A DNA stretch of 64,000 nucleotides, taken from positions 37,544,797 through 37,608,796 of the forward strand of contig NC_134507.1 of the NCBI RefSeq assembly GCF_027942865.1. The letters run 5' to 3'. A program made the position numbers and the translations under genes. Below are positions 33,591 to 45,320 of this stretch, piece after piece. Below the pieces are notes generated by a model. The model was not told the origin of the DNA. It saw only the letters and a program-made list of their open reading frames with translations, and did not search any database. Position 1 is the stretch's first letter. Each line of letters begins with the position of its first letter. The DNA is from Odontesthes bonariensis. Lineage: Eukaryota > Chordata > Actinopteri > Atheriniformes > Atherinopsidae.

Positions 33591-34738
33591 ATGGAGACTG
33601 AGAGCCAATAGAAACAGAGGTGTCTGCCAAGCAATCAGCAGCAGCCTAAGCTGGTTAACTTCCTCGTGTCTGTGTGTGTGTGTGTGTGTGTCACAGGGTG
33701 ATTGTCAGATGTTTCAACAAAAGACATGCAGGACGCAGAAGTAAATATAACTGTATTTTTTTGAAGAATTGGAAAGAATTGTCCTTGTGGATAAAAATCA
33801 TGTCATTAACATCCATTTCTGTGACGGAAGTTAATAATTATTTGTGTTGACAGCAGCACCGTCACTGTGAAGGAGTGTGCATTAGAGTGTTATAAATAGT
33901 AGCTGAGGGATCACTATTGTCTATACCTGGGTGGTAGAACACAAACAGTTCTACACATAGATTATATAAACCACCCCAGTCAGACCATCACCTGAGATGT
34001 CTACCCTGTGAGGGACATTTGTTTTTTGAGGTGTGGGAGTTAGAGGCAGCTGGAAGCTCTAACAGTCAACCAGCCACAGAGGATGAAGCTCTGATCACTT
34101 TTTTCTCATTCTCATGAGAAAATCTCAGCAATCTCATTGCTTTACAACTTCACCGCTTGACTAGGCTCATGGATTATCTAAATACAATACATCTTCACTG
34201 TAAAGTCCAATAGCTGCCCTGACATACATACATTCCTTAACTTTACTAGGTTAATTACCATATGCACTTATGACTGATTTTTATGAAGTAAAAGTTAGTT
34301 GCATGGTGAAAAATGCAAAAAACTTAGTGTTTAGAGTGAAGATGACTTTATTTAGAGTGAGGCTCATTCAACAATAAGTAGCAACACAGTCTCACTCCCA
34401 CTGCGCATTCAAAGAAGAAGAAGTGTGCATGGTGCAACATTCAGTCTCTCCGGCTCAGCAAAGTATATTAGGTCTATGTCAGCAACGCAGCAGTCCAGCA
34501 CACAGGCCGGGGCACTGAGGGCAGCCTGCTGAGTCCACTTTTTTAAATTCTTTTGAAGAAGAATAAATAAGGTAAGTTATCAAGCAAGTATGTTTGTTAA
34601 TATGTTTTAATTACTGCTCTGACTGTTAGCGTTCACTAGCTAACGTTAGCATTAGTTAGCTAGCTAACGAACCAAACAGGCATAACGTTAGCCTGTTCAG
34701 GCCATGGTTAAGGCGAGTTTGGGCGGTTTCCCACCATA

Positions 34739-35239
34739 GTCCTGTGATTATCTTAAAACCTTTGAACAGTTCCAAAGCCTAATTACTTTGAAAGTCTCAC
34801 ATTTGAAATGTTGTAGCATGAGTTTTCCGTTTTCCCCAAATTGACAGCGATGGCATTTTGGCCTGACTTTCAAATTTGCAACGTGGAAATGACAGTTTTC
34901 AGTTAAGGCAGCATGAATGTGTTTGATGCAGAGAGGAGGATAAATGAGGTTCATAATGCACTGGCGCTGTCTTTCCTTGGGGAAATGGTGAAGGCTGGTG
35001 TAGTAGCATAGATGCTTTCGCACCCTATGAGTCATGACGGCCCTAATTGCACACGCAATAAGGGTAAATAGCCATTTACTGCTGGTGGGATGGACTATAT
35101 AGCCCAGTTACCTCCTCATCTCGCTCTTTTTGTGCTCCGTGCCCATATTATTTCCCAGCAGAGTGGCTGAGCTCAGGTGTCTTGCTCCGTGTGCGACACA
35201 TAACCCAGTTGGTTTGAGGTGGTATTAATATTTTCAAAA
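34739..35239. other. No gene recognised
   Basis: Unique-looking sequence after the inverted duplication. A short stretch near 35090-35150 is TATA- and pyrimidine-rich (GGACTATATAGCCC) but no exon can be supported. Confidence 0.5.
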
Positions 35240-35525
35240 TAAATTGGCAATTGGCAACAATTTATCAAGAACCCATTTTAAATTTGGAACTTCATACCAA
35301 TATTGCTCCATATGTTGTATCTATGTGGGGGAAAATTATGTTTGCAGATCAATGACCAAGAAAGAAGCATCTGTTTATGAAAGTAGGATAGTTTTGAGGG
35401 GATTTTTTCAACATTATAATTACAAAGTAAAAAGAAATTTAGGCCTCCTAATTTAGAGAAAATTAAATGCGGTATGAAGTTCCAAATTGAAGATGTGTTC
35501 TTGATAAATTGTTTAAGCCAATTTA
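35240..35525. mobile_element. Palindromic MITE of about 286 bp
   Basis: The left 55 bp (TAAATTGGC...ACAATTTATCAAGAAC...TTTGGAACTTCATACC) are the inverted complement of the right 55 bp (GGTATGAAGTTCCAAATT...GCCAATTTA). The middle is AT-rich. Superfamily unknown. Confidence 0.75.
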
Positions 35526-35781
35526 TCCATAAGGTCGCTGTGAGTGTTCATAATGGCCAAATGTGTTAGTCTCTCCTGCGTCATGGTGCTGCGCAGCCAG
35601 GTTTTCAGGCTGAGACAGAGCGCTCAGATGCTGTGACAGATATGGGCAGGGCCAGGGAAAGCCTAATGATCTTCTCCACCTCTGACAGCATGGAGCGGGG
35701 TTGGTGCTGCAAGGTTTGCAGGATGGACCCCTTTGCAGGAAAGCCCTCCTCTGTCCCCCGTCCCTACACACAACTATAAAG

Positions 35782-37336
35782 AATGAGAAGGGGACAAAGG
35801 ACCTCCTCACACTGGAGGGCAAAGTTGTTCAGGTATGTTGATTTGTCTTCATCAGAAGAACACACTAATACACTCAGATAAATGACCGTGCTTAATTGTA
35901 ATTCAGAGATACAAACATTTTAGGTAGACAAAGTAATGCCTACCAGTATTTGAAATGTTTTATTACAGAAAAGCTGTTGCAATGACATGTTTAGTTCTAA
36001 TTAGATCACTAAGTGATTGAACTTGTTCTTATTTAGCTCTCAGCTGTGAAAAAGGTCCGCAGTGGGAGAGAGGAGGTCCCGCTGCGTGAGGTGAAGCTGC
36101 AGCAGGTAAGACCAGAGAACGGGAGGATTGGAGAGGAGGGACAGCCTCTGTGGTTTCTAGATAAGGGAAGATAAAATAAGATAACTTTCATATTCTGTGA
36201 GTACCTTAGTAGTCTATGGGAGTGTGCTAACTGTCTCTTTCTGCGGCGCTGGTTGTTTATATGTTTACTGTGGTCACTTGTAGGCTGCACATTACAGAGT
36301 AATCTCTGGTGCCTTTATAGTTCTGACATCTCATACTGTGTTCTGTACAGGATAAAGCTTCTGCCTCCCTCACGCTGTGGCGGGAAGCTGCAGTCCAGGA
36401 GCTGGACCTCGGCAGCCAGTGCAGGATTACCCACTTAAAGTCCAACATGGATGCAGGAGGGGACTTCCTGCACACAACACCCTACAGCAATGTAGAAGTA
36501 AAAAGCATTCTAATTCATCTAATCTAAAAACACATTCTAATCAGAATCAGAATGAGCTTTATTTGCCAAGTCGGTAGGCACATACAAGGAGTTGTTTTCT
36601 CTGGTTTAAACATGTAAAAGGCCACATGAAGTTTGGAGGTCTGCAGCAATGGACTCTGCAGAAAGGTCGCCAACCTTCTGCAGAGTCCATTGCTACAGAC
36701 CTCCAAACCCGCTCTGTCATTTTACGTGGCCGACCACTTGGTGGCTGAGCTGCTGGCGTTCCCAGTCGCTTCCACTTTGTTCTAACACCACTGACAGCTG
36801 ACTGTGGGATATTTAGGAGCGAGGAAATGTCTCCACTGGACTTGTTGCACAGGTGGCATCCTATCATGGCACCACGCTGGAACCCACTGAGCTCCTGAGA
36901 GCGAGCCATTCTTTCACAGATGTTTGTAGAAGCAGTCTGCATGCCGAGGGGCTTGCATTTCTACACCTGTGGCCATGGAAGTGATGGGAACCCCTGAATT
37001 TAATTATCTGGATGAGTGAGTGAATACTGTTGGCAATCTAGTGAATATTATACAGACATAAAATGGCAAGTGATCTGACACAATTGAGAAAGAGATTAAA
37101 GAAATAAACAACAAGTAAGAAAGGGGTTTAATATCTAGCTGCAAGGTATTATGGGACATAGGTGCTGTTTGTTTTGGCAGGTGCTGATTGTGACTGATGA
37201 GGCAGCTGGAGTGGAGGTGATGGGCGTGATGGAGAGCAGCACAGGGGGGGTGCTGGAGCTCCTCATGTCCAGCACCGAAGTCTTTTATATTTCCCAGGAC
37301 TTGTGGGAGCCCTGGAAAAGGGTAAAGTCTTTCTAA
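35782..37336 (+). CDS. Small OB-fold-like protein gene (at least four exons)
   Basis: Exons 35782-35832, 36037-36105, 36351-36497 and 37181-37321 (or to a stop at 37336 if the last donor is not used). All junctions are AG/GT and all exons are whole numbers of codons (17, 23, 49, 47), which supports a real gene. The product reads KGTKDLLTLEGKVVQ, REEVPLREVKLQQ, SLTLWREAAVQELDLGSQCRITHL, then VLIVTDEAAGVEVMGVME. The LWREAA...G..CRITHL pattern resembles RPA-type single-strand DNA-binding OB folds. The 5' start is not found, so it may be partial or a fragment of a multicopy fish gene family. Intron 3 contains a Tc1 fragment. Confidence 0.6.
36559..36942 (-). pseudogene. Tc1/mariner transposase fragment
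   Basis: 127 residues covering the N-terminal DNA-binding region (ERMARSQELSGFQRGAMIGC, then GDISSLLNIPQSAVSGVRTKW and SGRPRKMTERV). The catalytic DDE domain is missing and the end is rearranged (36650-36710 has an inverted repeat of TCTGCAGAAAGGTTGG type). It lies in an intron of the OB-fold-like gene. Confidence 0.8.
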
Positions 37337-37799
37337 ATTTAAAATATATTGGGAACAAAATCATTAACATTGAGGCAGTGGAAAGACCCTGCCCTCTGGC
37401 AGAATACATTTCATATATATGTATATAGTTTACACATAGTTAATATTGTTTTATGTTCTATTTTTATTAATGACGTTTCTTTGAAAATCTAATAAAAATT
37501 CATTTAAATCCAGCATTTGGCTCAGTTGTATTGCTGTGGTAATATAGTCTGTGAAGATGAAGTGAAGATAAAAACTCTCCCAACCAAGGCTCAGCTCTGA
37601 AATACTACTGAGAGGAATTTCAGATGTGAGATGGTGACAGAGGGAGGACACCTGGAAGAAACCCTGGACACAATCAGACTTCAGATTTATTCATCTATTC
37701 AATAAAGATATATTTCAGTACTCTGTTTTAACGTAACATATAACAGTACAGATGCACATGTTCATTTATTTGTCATTTCAGTTCAGTTTTATTAACAAA

Positions 37800-38360
37800 G
37801 ACACAATTAAAAGAAGTAGCTTAGCTAAGGAATCCTACAAAATGCACCGTAACTTCTGTTCAATCCCGAGCACGCACAGAAGTGTGGGAAGAAAAAACTG
37901 AGTTTTAACAGGAAGAAACCTCCATCAGAACCAGAACCAGGAAGGGCGGCCATCTGCCTGGAGCAGCTGGGGCTGAGAGGACAGAAAAGAGGGGACAACA
38001 AGCAGCGGAACACCAGGCCAGGGACACCTGCTGAGAGAGGAACAAGTTAATGACAACAATGATGTCACATGTACATGGAGAGGAGAGGTGCATCATGGGA
38101 GCTCCCCCAGCAGGCTGGGCCTACAGCAGCAGAACTATGGGATGTTTCAGGCTCAGCTGAGCCATCCCTAACTATAAGCTTCATCAGAAAGGAAAGTTTT
38201 AAGCCTGATCTTAAAAGTAGAGAGGGTGTCTGCTTCCTGAAGCCAAACTGGCAGCTGGTTCCACAGAGAGGGGCCTGATAACGGAAGGCTCTGCTCTGCC
38301 ATTTACACAAAAGGGGGAGATTAACATTATGCAGGACAGGTCCGATCCCTCGGTCAGTAT
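37800..38360 (-). repeat. Common teleost interspersed repeat fragment
   Basis: CAGCTGGTTCCACAGAGAGG, GGGCCTGATAACGGAAGGC and TTTAAGCCTGATCTTAAAAG are phrases I associate with a widespread fish repeat. No coding frame holds. Family not determined. Confidence 0.45.
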
Positions 38361-38389
38361 ATAGCTCATGCAAATTTGACTGTATCCAT

Positions 38390-39200
38390 TGAACTTATGA
38401 TAGAATCATGCACCGTATTAGTCATTTTGGGGAACTCTGATTAAAGTTTTAATAATGTCTCTTACTGATGTGGCAGGAAATGCCCATGAGTTTCCGGCTT
38501 GTTGAGATTATTGACCAATCAGGTCTCACCATCCTGGTTATAAACGCTAGATGGTGATTCATGTTTTACGATTGAACTCGAGTGTTGAGTGCCATCCGCC
38601 CATGTACTGTTGTCACTCGGATAGATCGTCTCCCTCTGTGACCCCCCCGTGTGTCTGGAACGCTCCCAGTAAGTTTGATTCTCACATGTCATCAGTCTTG
38701 GTTGGATGTATATGAAGCAGGTGGTTTTGCCTTAGGTAGATGCGCTCGTTTCCAAAGGTGGATAAGCCTCACGCTGCCGCTTGCTTGGATCACCTGCCTG
38801 ATTGGTATGTAACATCTGCATCCCAGAACGTCCAATTACTGCAATCGTTTAGTAATACGTTTAATTTATGCCCAGGATTCTAGACTGGCTCCAAACTGCA
38901 GGAACGCTGCTGCTTTGCCTTTAAGTTTCATTTCTGTGACCTGGATTTTACGCAGCCTCTGGTTGATCAATTCGTATCATTGTTTGATAACGGAGGACGC
39001 CGCTGATGCTTAATTGATTCATTGTTTATTTTATGTCTAACTCTTGATGTCTTCCTCCTAACCTGCCTCCCCCACTGGTAAGCCTTAGCATTATTATTAC
39101 AGCCATTTCCTCATTGTTTTTAACTTGTTTTTAAACCATATCTGTTTTAATAAAATATTTTTCATATTGGAACACGTCTACTGCTTTGGGTAAAACGGAC
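38390..39200 (+). other. Promoter-like and poly(A)-bearing segment, unexplained
   Basis: TATA-like GTTATAAACG (38537-38546), then a donor-like CCAGTAAGTTTG near 38668, and AATAAA at 39149-39154. It could be a solo LTR-type relic or an exon of a non-coding transcript. No coding frame is convincing. 39200-39900 shows nothing clear. Confidence 0.3.
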
Positions 39201-39940
39201 CTGAGTGTCTTTGATTTTGGGATTGCAACTGCAGCATCATATCACATTTTTGTTTAATTTATTTTTAAGTTAGTTCCCTGGGTGAAATTCCCAGGGTGGC
39301 GTTGTCGGGTTTTAACTGTCAGCTTATATTCCCATTGAGCTCGGTTCGCCACCCTGAGATTACATTTTATAACATTTAAGTCTAACACACCATGTTATTG
39401 TGATAAAATGAAAGGTTACGACTCTTAAATAACAGTACAACAGCTACAAGAGGTCCAGGTTACACATATAACAGGGCTAAAATTGACAGGATTTCATCTG
39501 AAAAACACTTTGAAAGATGGAAGTTGTAATAATCCTAAACCTGTCACTTGATTTCATTGTAAGACACAATTTTGTTTGTACTATTAACAAAATTTCAACA
39601 AACTTCTATAACTGCTTAACTTTCACAAATGTGCACAGTCATCACTTGACGGATAAACATACATTTATATATAAATATCTGTTGTTGTAATATAATGTAA
39701 ATGTAATATAAATATCTCAAGTGTTTCCAGTTAAAGCGAGTCTGCCATGTCAGCAGAAAGTATTACCTTATTGCTGAATATACTGTCCTGTTCCTGTGGG
39801 CAGTGTCAGTGATTGACAGATAAAGCAGCCAATCAGCACATGATGTTCACTGCAGGGCAGCTGCTTACTCGTGTGTACAGTATCTGACTAAATACATCCC
39901 AAAGAAGGAAAGTGGTCTGTCAGAGTACCTGCAAACTGTC

Positions 39941-40890
39941 ATGGAGAATTCCAACATGGACAGAGTTAATGAGTGTGATGAGATGAGAGCTGTCATGCAG
40001 GCTCACTCCAGAAAGAGAGAGATCAGTGCTCAGGAGTGTGTGACTCGTGCATGTGGAATAAAGATGAAGAAGTGCTCACGCAGTGTTGTGTTCATTCCTA
40101 CTGATGACAGTCCAGTGAAAATGAGTCGCCCCATGTCATTCTTGGAGGACACCCCGTCAGAGTCTCGTAATGTCTGGATGACGAGTTTGAGTGACAAATA
40201 CAAAGCCAGACCCGAGACCCCAGAGTATGAGGAGATGTGCTCGGCTGATTTTGCTGCTAGCTGCAGGTTTGTCAGTGCAGACCACTCAAAGCGTGATGGT
40301 GTTTCACCACTTCTGAATGAGCTGGGATTTGTCCAAAGGCGGAAAAATGATAAGCCCTCTGTCATCAGATATTACCAATGTTCCAAGGAGAAACAGCCCG
40401 AGCAGTTTTATGCCAGATTACTGAGACTGTACCTTCCTCACCGATCCGAGTATGAAATACCAAGTGCCCATCTTCCAACCTACGAGTCTTTGTACAACTC
40501 TGGCTGGGTGCAGCTCCCAGGCTCAAACCGTCCTGAGAGCGTGAAAAGCATTATACAAACACACAGAGACTAATATGAGAAACACACTGAGGAGATTGAG
40601 AATGCACTTGTAGAGTTTGAGGAGAGCAGAGAGCATGTGATGGATGAATGGTGGAATCTGGCTCCTGAATCTGAAGTTGTGATGATGAGCTGCAGCAAAG
40701 AGAGCCAGACGATGAGCAGGAACATGTGCCCGACTATTGTCCTCAGTCTGCTGCTGTGACAGAAATGAGAGCCATCAGAGAACCCCCAGCTGTGGATCCA
40801 GCTGTGCTGCGGCAGATGTATCAGAACCTGAAGCAGAAGCAGGCCCAGTGGCGGCTCCTCCATAGGGGCGAATTGTGCGACGCACTACCA
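39941..40890 (+). pseudogene. Helitron-type replicase/helicase fragment
   Basis: The frame from 39941 to 40573 encodes ARPETPEYEEMCSADFAASC and EKQPEQFYARLLRLYLPHR, typical of the region before the PIF1-like helicase in Helitron proteins. After a stop at 40571-40573 the same protein continues in shifted frames to about 40890 (YEKHTEEIENALVEFEES, VLRQMYQNLKQKQAQ). It is interrupted at about 40890 by other DNA and resumes near 42130 with the Walker A motif. Several lesions. Confidence 0.7.
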
Positions 40891-42129
40891 AACACAGAGT
40901 TTTTTTTTTTTTTTTTAATCTAGTTGTTAAAGTGGGACTAATCTGCTGTAGGCAAACTGGTTGTATATGTCATTGTCCAATCAGATTAAGGTCCCGCCTG
41001 GTGTTGCTACGCCCATTTTGTGCGATTTCTGTCAGGGTCGAATTTGCACCAGGAAGTTCCCATTGACATGAATAGGACCTCGGTTTTTTTCAAAAATCCT
41101 GCTCCCAATGCATTTTCTATGAGGGTTTATGTGCTCGCACAAACGACGCACAACGTGCTTTCGTCATATGTCTGTTGCGCGGGACCATGAACTTTCAACT
41201 TGTTGTTGTAACATTGTGGTTTTCAATAAAGAAAAAAAAAAAAACATTCTATGAAGAAGATGGCGAGTGTCGAGTGCAACAATACGTTAGTGTTTCTGAC
41301 AGAAGTGCCCTTTAGTCGTCGTACTGATGCGGAGAAGGAAGTTTGGAAGAATTTTGCGGGATTTTCGGGCTCGCCTTGCGAGGCAAAGATGAAACCCAGG
41401 GCTCCACCAACCCTGCTATTTTTCCAGGTAGTATAACTTACCCTTTTGTGCTCAGTCATTGACTTGTAATGATTTAAATCTTTTATATAATGTTGACAAT
41501 GATAGCAGAATGTATAATGACACATTCATTGTTAATGGTGCAGTATTACATTTAAAAAAGAGAGAAATCTCACATAAGTAAGCTGCACTTAACCATGTTT
41601 GACAACTGGTCATGCTTTTCTAAGTCATACTTTCCAAAACTTCAATAAACACTTGACTTGGATTTATATGCTGTCATTTTAATTACATTCTTTAGAATGA
41701 AAATTGAATGAATCTTATCATTAAGAGCTTATGTGTTTACTTATTTCATAGAATCCTGGAAAAATAAATAAATAATGGTTAAGGTGTAATATTAACTGAT
41801 TGGCAAATTATGCAAAAAATAACAAAAAATGATTTAAAATCATTATAATATATTATGCTACCTAGACAAATGTACCTCAGTCCTATGGACTTTTATGGTA
41901 CTTATGGACATAACGGGGGAAATTGCAGTCACTTTGGTTATTTGGCAGACCAAATAACCCCTCGACTCTGCGTTGTGTTTATTTAAGGAAGACAAGGAGT
42001 TTCTGGATGATTGGACATTTTATTTCCTGTGTGGGAGCATAACAGGTTTGCATCAGTGCAATCAGTTCAGCATTGCACAGCTCACTCTGATGCAGCTTTC
42101 ACAGACTGGAAATTGCACTACCTAAAAAA
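40891..42129. other. Insertions within the Helitron relic
   Basis: Begins with a T run (about 40900-40917). A possible exon 41260-41431 reads MASVECNNTLVFLTEVPF and ends at an AG/GTAGTA donor, but no partner exon is seen. The rest is AT-rich with no recognisable gene. Confidence 0.4.
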
Positions 42130-42274
42130 AATGTCAGGAGCCGCCACTGAGCAGGCCTGTGTGTTCCATGCTATCAGAGACTGCTGCATTAAACTTGTGT
42201 GTGGCCTAAATCCAGAGCAGTTTTTCTTTTATGTCAACGGTGGTGCAGGAACAGGAAAGTCCCACTCCTTCCAA
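42130..42274 (+). pseudogene. Helitron PIF1-like helicase, Walker A part
   Basis: SGAATEQACVFHAIRDCCIK, then [20 protein letters not shown], the start of the helicase domain with Walker A GGAGTGKS. It is cut off at about 42274 by a LINE fragment in opposite orientation. Confidence 0.75.
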
Positions 42275-43117
42275 AGTGGGATGCATGCCGTCTCTCCAGG
42301 TTTTCTCCAGAAAGATTGCCAATTATCTCTGTAGCCCATGTTGTTTGCTGGACACCATCTAGACAACCAGCGATTGTAGGACGACATGCGACTAAACATG
42401 TCATCACTGGTCAGATTTGGCAGGGGTCCAGAGAAAACTACGGAGTCCCACATTGTTTTGGCAAAATTACACACCGATGCAACATTAATTTTAGTGACCT
42501 CCGATTGGCGTAACCGGGCGTCATTAACGCCGACGTGAATAACTATTTTACCATATTTATGTTTATCCTTAGCCAGCAGTTTTAAATAGGATTCTATGTC
42601 GCCCGCTCTGGCCCCTGGAATGCATTTGACTATGGCCGCTGGTGTCTCTAATGCCACGTTTCTGACTATAGAGCTGCCAGTTACCAGGGTTTTGTCCTCA
42701 GCGGGTGTGTCGCTGAGTGGGGAAAATCTATTTGAAGCGTGGACAGGTCGATGGTGAACAACGGGCTTTACTTTAGAGCTACGCCTCTTCCTGACAGTCA
42801 CCCAGCCACGATGTAATCCTGGCTGCTCAGGTTCTGCTAGGGGGAGGCTAATTGAGCTAGCTGCGCTAGGTGGCTCCACACTGGCAAAAGGGACTTGGCT
42901 CGCTATCGGTTGATTTTCAACAGTGCAGAGCCGAGCTTCCAATTCAGATAACCTCGCCTCCAAAACTACAAAAAGACTACATTTGTTACATGTACCATTA
43001 TCATTATCAGGAGGCAGAGGAGTAACTAAACATCTGACACGCGGAGCAGGTGAAAGCAGGAGAAGGAGGGAGAGAACCGGTAGCCATGCTAAGCTAGAGA
43101 ACCAGACACACCGCTAA
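42275..43117 (-). pseudogene. LINE ORF1 with esterase (SGNH-type) domain
   Basis: The frame from 42963 encodes a coiled-coil-like start ([18 protein letters not shown]), a basic linker, then [21 protein letters not shown] and [11 protein letters not shown], the SGNH hydrolase blocks seen in ORF1 of CR1/L2-group LINEs, and [10 protein letters not shown]. It ends where it abuts Helitron sequence, so the ORF1 end and all of ORF2 are missing. The upstream part to 43117 likely holds the ORF1 beginning in another frame. Confidence 0.75.
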
Positions 43118-43569
43118 AAAGTGAGAATAAAGATTAAAGATCTGTAGGAGTGTGTTAGAAAAGAACGGTAAGCTATAGAGTTAACTATGCAAAATTGTGT
43201 AAGTTATAGGTAGAAATAAAATGATTATCAGTAGTCCAAGAGGAGAAATAAATTCCACAGTGCACAAGCAAGGTAACAGGAAATGATGCAATACGTCTTA
43301 CTGCAAAGCAAAGCGTCACAGCGTCAATCAACCACCACTTCACCACAGGGCCAAGACTCCTTTAATGTTGGGGATGTTCAGTCTATGTCCTCAATAACTT
43401 CACTCATGTTGAGTGAAGGGAGAGCCAGCTGCTACAGCTCCAAACAATATAGTAAGACAGGACATTTTTGCAATTGTTATCAGCACTCTTAATTAACAAT
43501 TTGGGTGAGATCAAGGAAGGTACCCAAAGTTAGCCATCAAGCTTTCCGTAAGCTTTTCTTAGAGTAAGA
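43118..43569. other. No gene recognised
   Basis: Mixed sequence between the LINE fragment and tRNA-Pro; nothing supported. Confidence 0.5.
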
Positions 43570-43641
43570 GGGCTCGTCCGGGATTTGAACCCGGGACCTC
43601 TCGCACCCAAAGCGAGAATCATACCCCTAGACCAACGAGCC
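43570..43641 (-). tRNA. tRNA-Pro (UGG)
   Basis: 72 nt. Acceptor GGCTCGT/ACGAGCC, D arm TTGGTCTAGGGGTATGATT, anticodon arm CTCGCTTTGGGTGCGAG with anticodon TGG, T arm CCCGGGTTCAAATCCCGG. All stems pair and the A and B boxes are intact. It decodes CCA (and by wobble other CCN). No strong T-run terminator directly follows. Confidence 0.95.
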
Positions 43642-43714
43642 AGAAGGTCGACATTTTACGTTTCATGAGAGCGGGGTCAGCTGACGTAGCCATGGAATCA
43701 GTGGCGTGCATACA

Positions 43715-44690
43715 TAGACATCAGGGGCTTCATGTACAAAGCGTGCGTACGCACAAAATAGTGGCGCACGTTTTCACGTCAACGATCAGATCAAGAACGA
43801 AAAGACCGTGGAAATGTGCGGTGCCTCACGGCAGCTTCAGGGCTGGCGTACGCACTTTTCTACAGCTGTTGATTCTTTGGCGACACCTAAGGTGATGTTG
43901 GGACACTGTTATAATAAATAAATGTAAAAACAATTAGTGCTCAGACAGTGATGTGCACACCTGAGACACATGAACAATTAATACTGATAAACTATTAACA
44001 CACCCATGTGTCTGCAATTACACGAGCGGACATAAAAACAGCGCAAAGTGGTGCAATGCATACCATTAAAAACAATGGCTGCTTAAATTAGAAGACTTTG
44101 CAAATGGTGCAATTCGAAGAGAGCGTGTGTTCACTACAACAGAGAGGATTAGCTGGCACATGATGGCGACTGACTCATCAGCCGTTTTGAGGGAAATCCT
44201 CCTGGAACTGTACGCAGAGCTGCGGCCGGCGTTGGAGCACAACACAGCGAGGAGGCATGCGCTGCCTGTGCCCACAGGTGATGTGCACACTGGGGTTCCA
44301 ACCGGGGCATTCCAGAGGTGATGTGCACACTGGGGTTCCAACCGGGGCATTCCAGAGGTGATGTGCACACTGGGGTTCCAACCGGAGCATTCCAGAGGTG
44401 ATGTGCACACTGGGGTTCCAACCAGGGCATTCCAGAGGTGATGTGCACACTGGGGTTCCAACCGGAGCATTCCAGAGGTGATGTGCACACTGGGGTTCCA
44501 ACCGGAGCATTCCAGAGGTGATGTGCACACTGGGGTTCCAACCGGGGCATTCCAGAGGGAGCTGGCCTACCGATTGGGACTGTGCCAGTCTACCGTGACC
44601 CGAGCCATGCCAGCCACGTGGGGCAGAATTAATCGCATCTCAGCCACGTATATAAAATTCCCAACAGGCCAACATTAAAGACCTCATGAC
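43715..44690 (+). mobile_element. PIF/Harbinger transposon relic
   Basis: The 5' part (about 43720-43860) has GCGTGCGTACGCAC-type subterminal sequence. Transposase fragments: EILLELYAELRPALEHNTAR and RRHALPVPT (44190-44275), then, after a minisatellite, GAFQRELAYRLGLCQSTVTRAMPATWG and SATYIKFP (44540-44665). These match the helix-turn-helix and upstream region of fish Harbinger transposases. The catalytic domain is absent. Confidence 0.75.
44277..44556 (+). repeat. 40 bp minisatellite, seven units
   Basis: Seven near-identical 40 bp units, starting AGGTGATGTGCACACTGGGG and ending GGCATTCCAG, differing mainly at one G/A site. The unit is itself part of the transposase coding sequence, so it arose by local amplification. 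40 is not a multiple of three, so frames rotate and three open frames appear as by-products. Confidence 0.95.
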
Positions 44691-44981
44691 ACCTGGAGAC
44701 GACTTTTTTTTTTGTTTAGTCAGAAATAACTATTATTATCGAGTTGAAATACATTTTTGTGATAAATATGCCCGGTTCTCTGTTATTTTCGAAATTTGAA
44801 CGCACGCCACTGAAATCCACAGGCCAGTGTCCCGCCAACGTTCCAACATAAAAATGACGTATGCTCCGGAACGTCTGCTCCCTCCTCCTCTCTCCTCTCG
44901 CACACTTAAGACTGTTCGCGGCAGCACACCGACTCATCTACTACTGGCATTGGCTCACACCTCCCACAAGAACACCTAAAG

Positions 44982-45320
44982 CAGGGGTGGCCAACCGGTC
45001 AGAGACTAAGAGCCGCAGTTTTTTACTGTGTTACCACAAAGAGCCATACTATTTGGAAAAATGACCGAATTCTCTCCGTTCCATCCGTCTGTTCTTGACT
45101 CGCTCTCTCGTCTCAGTCACATTAGCGCTGATATTAAACCCACGAACCGAGCAAAATGAGTCAAAAACAGGCGTGTTTGGAAAGCTTCTTCCCGCTGAGG
45201 AGACAGAAGAAGAGGCTAAGAAAAAGAAAGCTGCATTTTGAAGACATGTTTCAGCGTTACTATAGCGACCAGAAAGCGTTAGGAGGCAGAGAGGATGTTA
45301 CGTCAGGAGGACGGTGCTAA
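44982..45320 (+). mobile_element. hAT (ZBED-type) 5' end fragment
   Basis: Starts CAGGGGTGGCCAACC, a common hAT terminus. From ATG 45156 a short frame (MSQKQACLESFFPLRR, then KKRLRKRKLHF) resembles the start of hAT transposases, ending at about 45320. The remainder is missing. Confidence 0.45.

Larger units (their letters stand above)
31988..34738. repeat. Right arm of the inverted duplication
   Basis: Reverse complement of 1-3202 (less the MITE at 1061-1599). The outer end matches window base 1, so its true border is not visible here. From 33600 to 34738 it holds a (GT)n tract (about 33669-33690) and flank sequence with no recognisable gene. Confidence 0.9.

Noticed and set aside
1-34738. 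A single 34.7 kb giant transposon with long terminal inverted repeats
   Set aside because: The arms contain ordinary locus DNA (U2 promoter, U2 start) and a LINE inserted in U2, and the interior is a U1 array. An inverted duplication explains this better; no capsid, polymerase or integrase set of a giant element is present.
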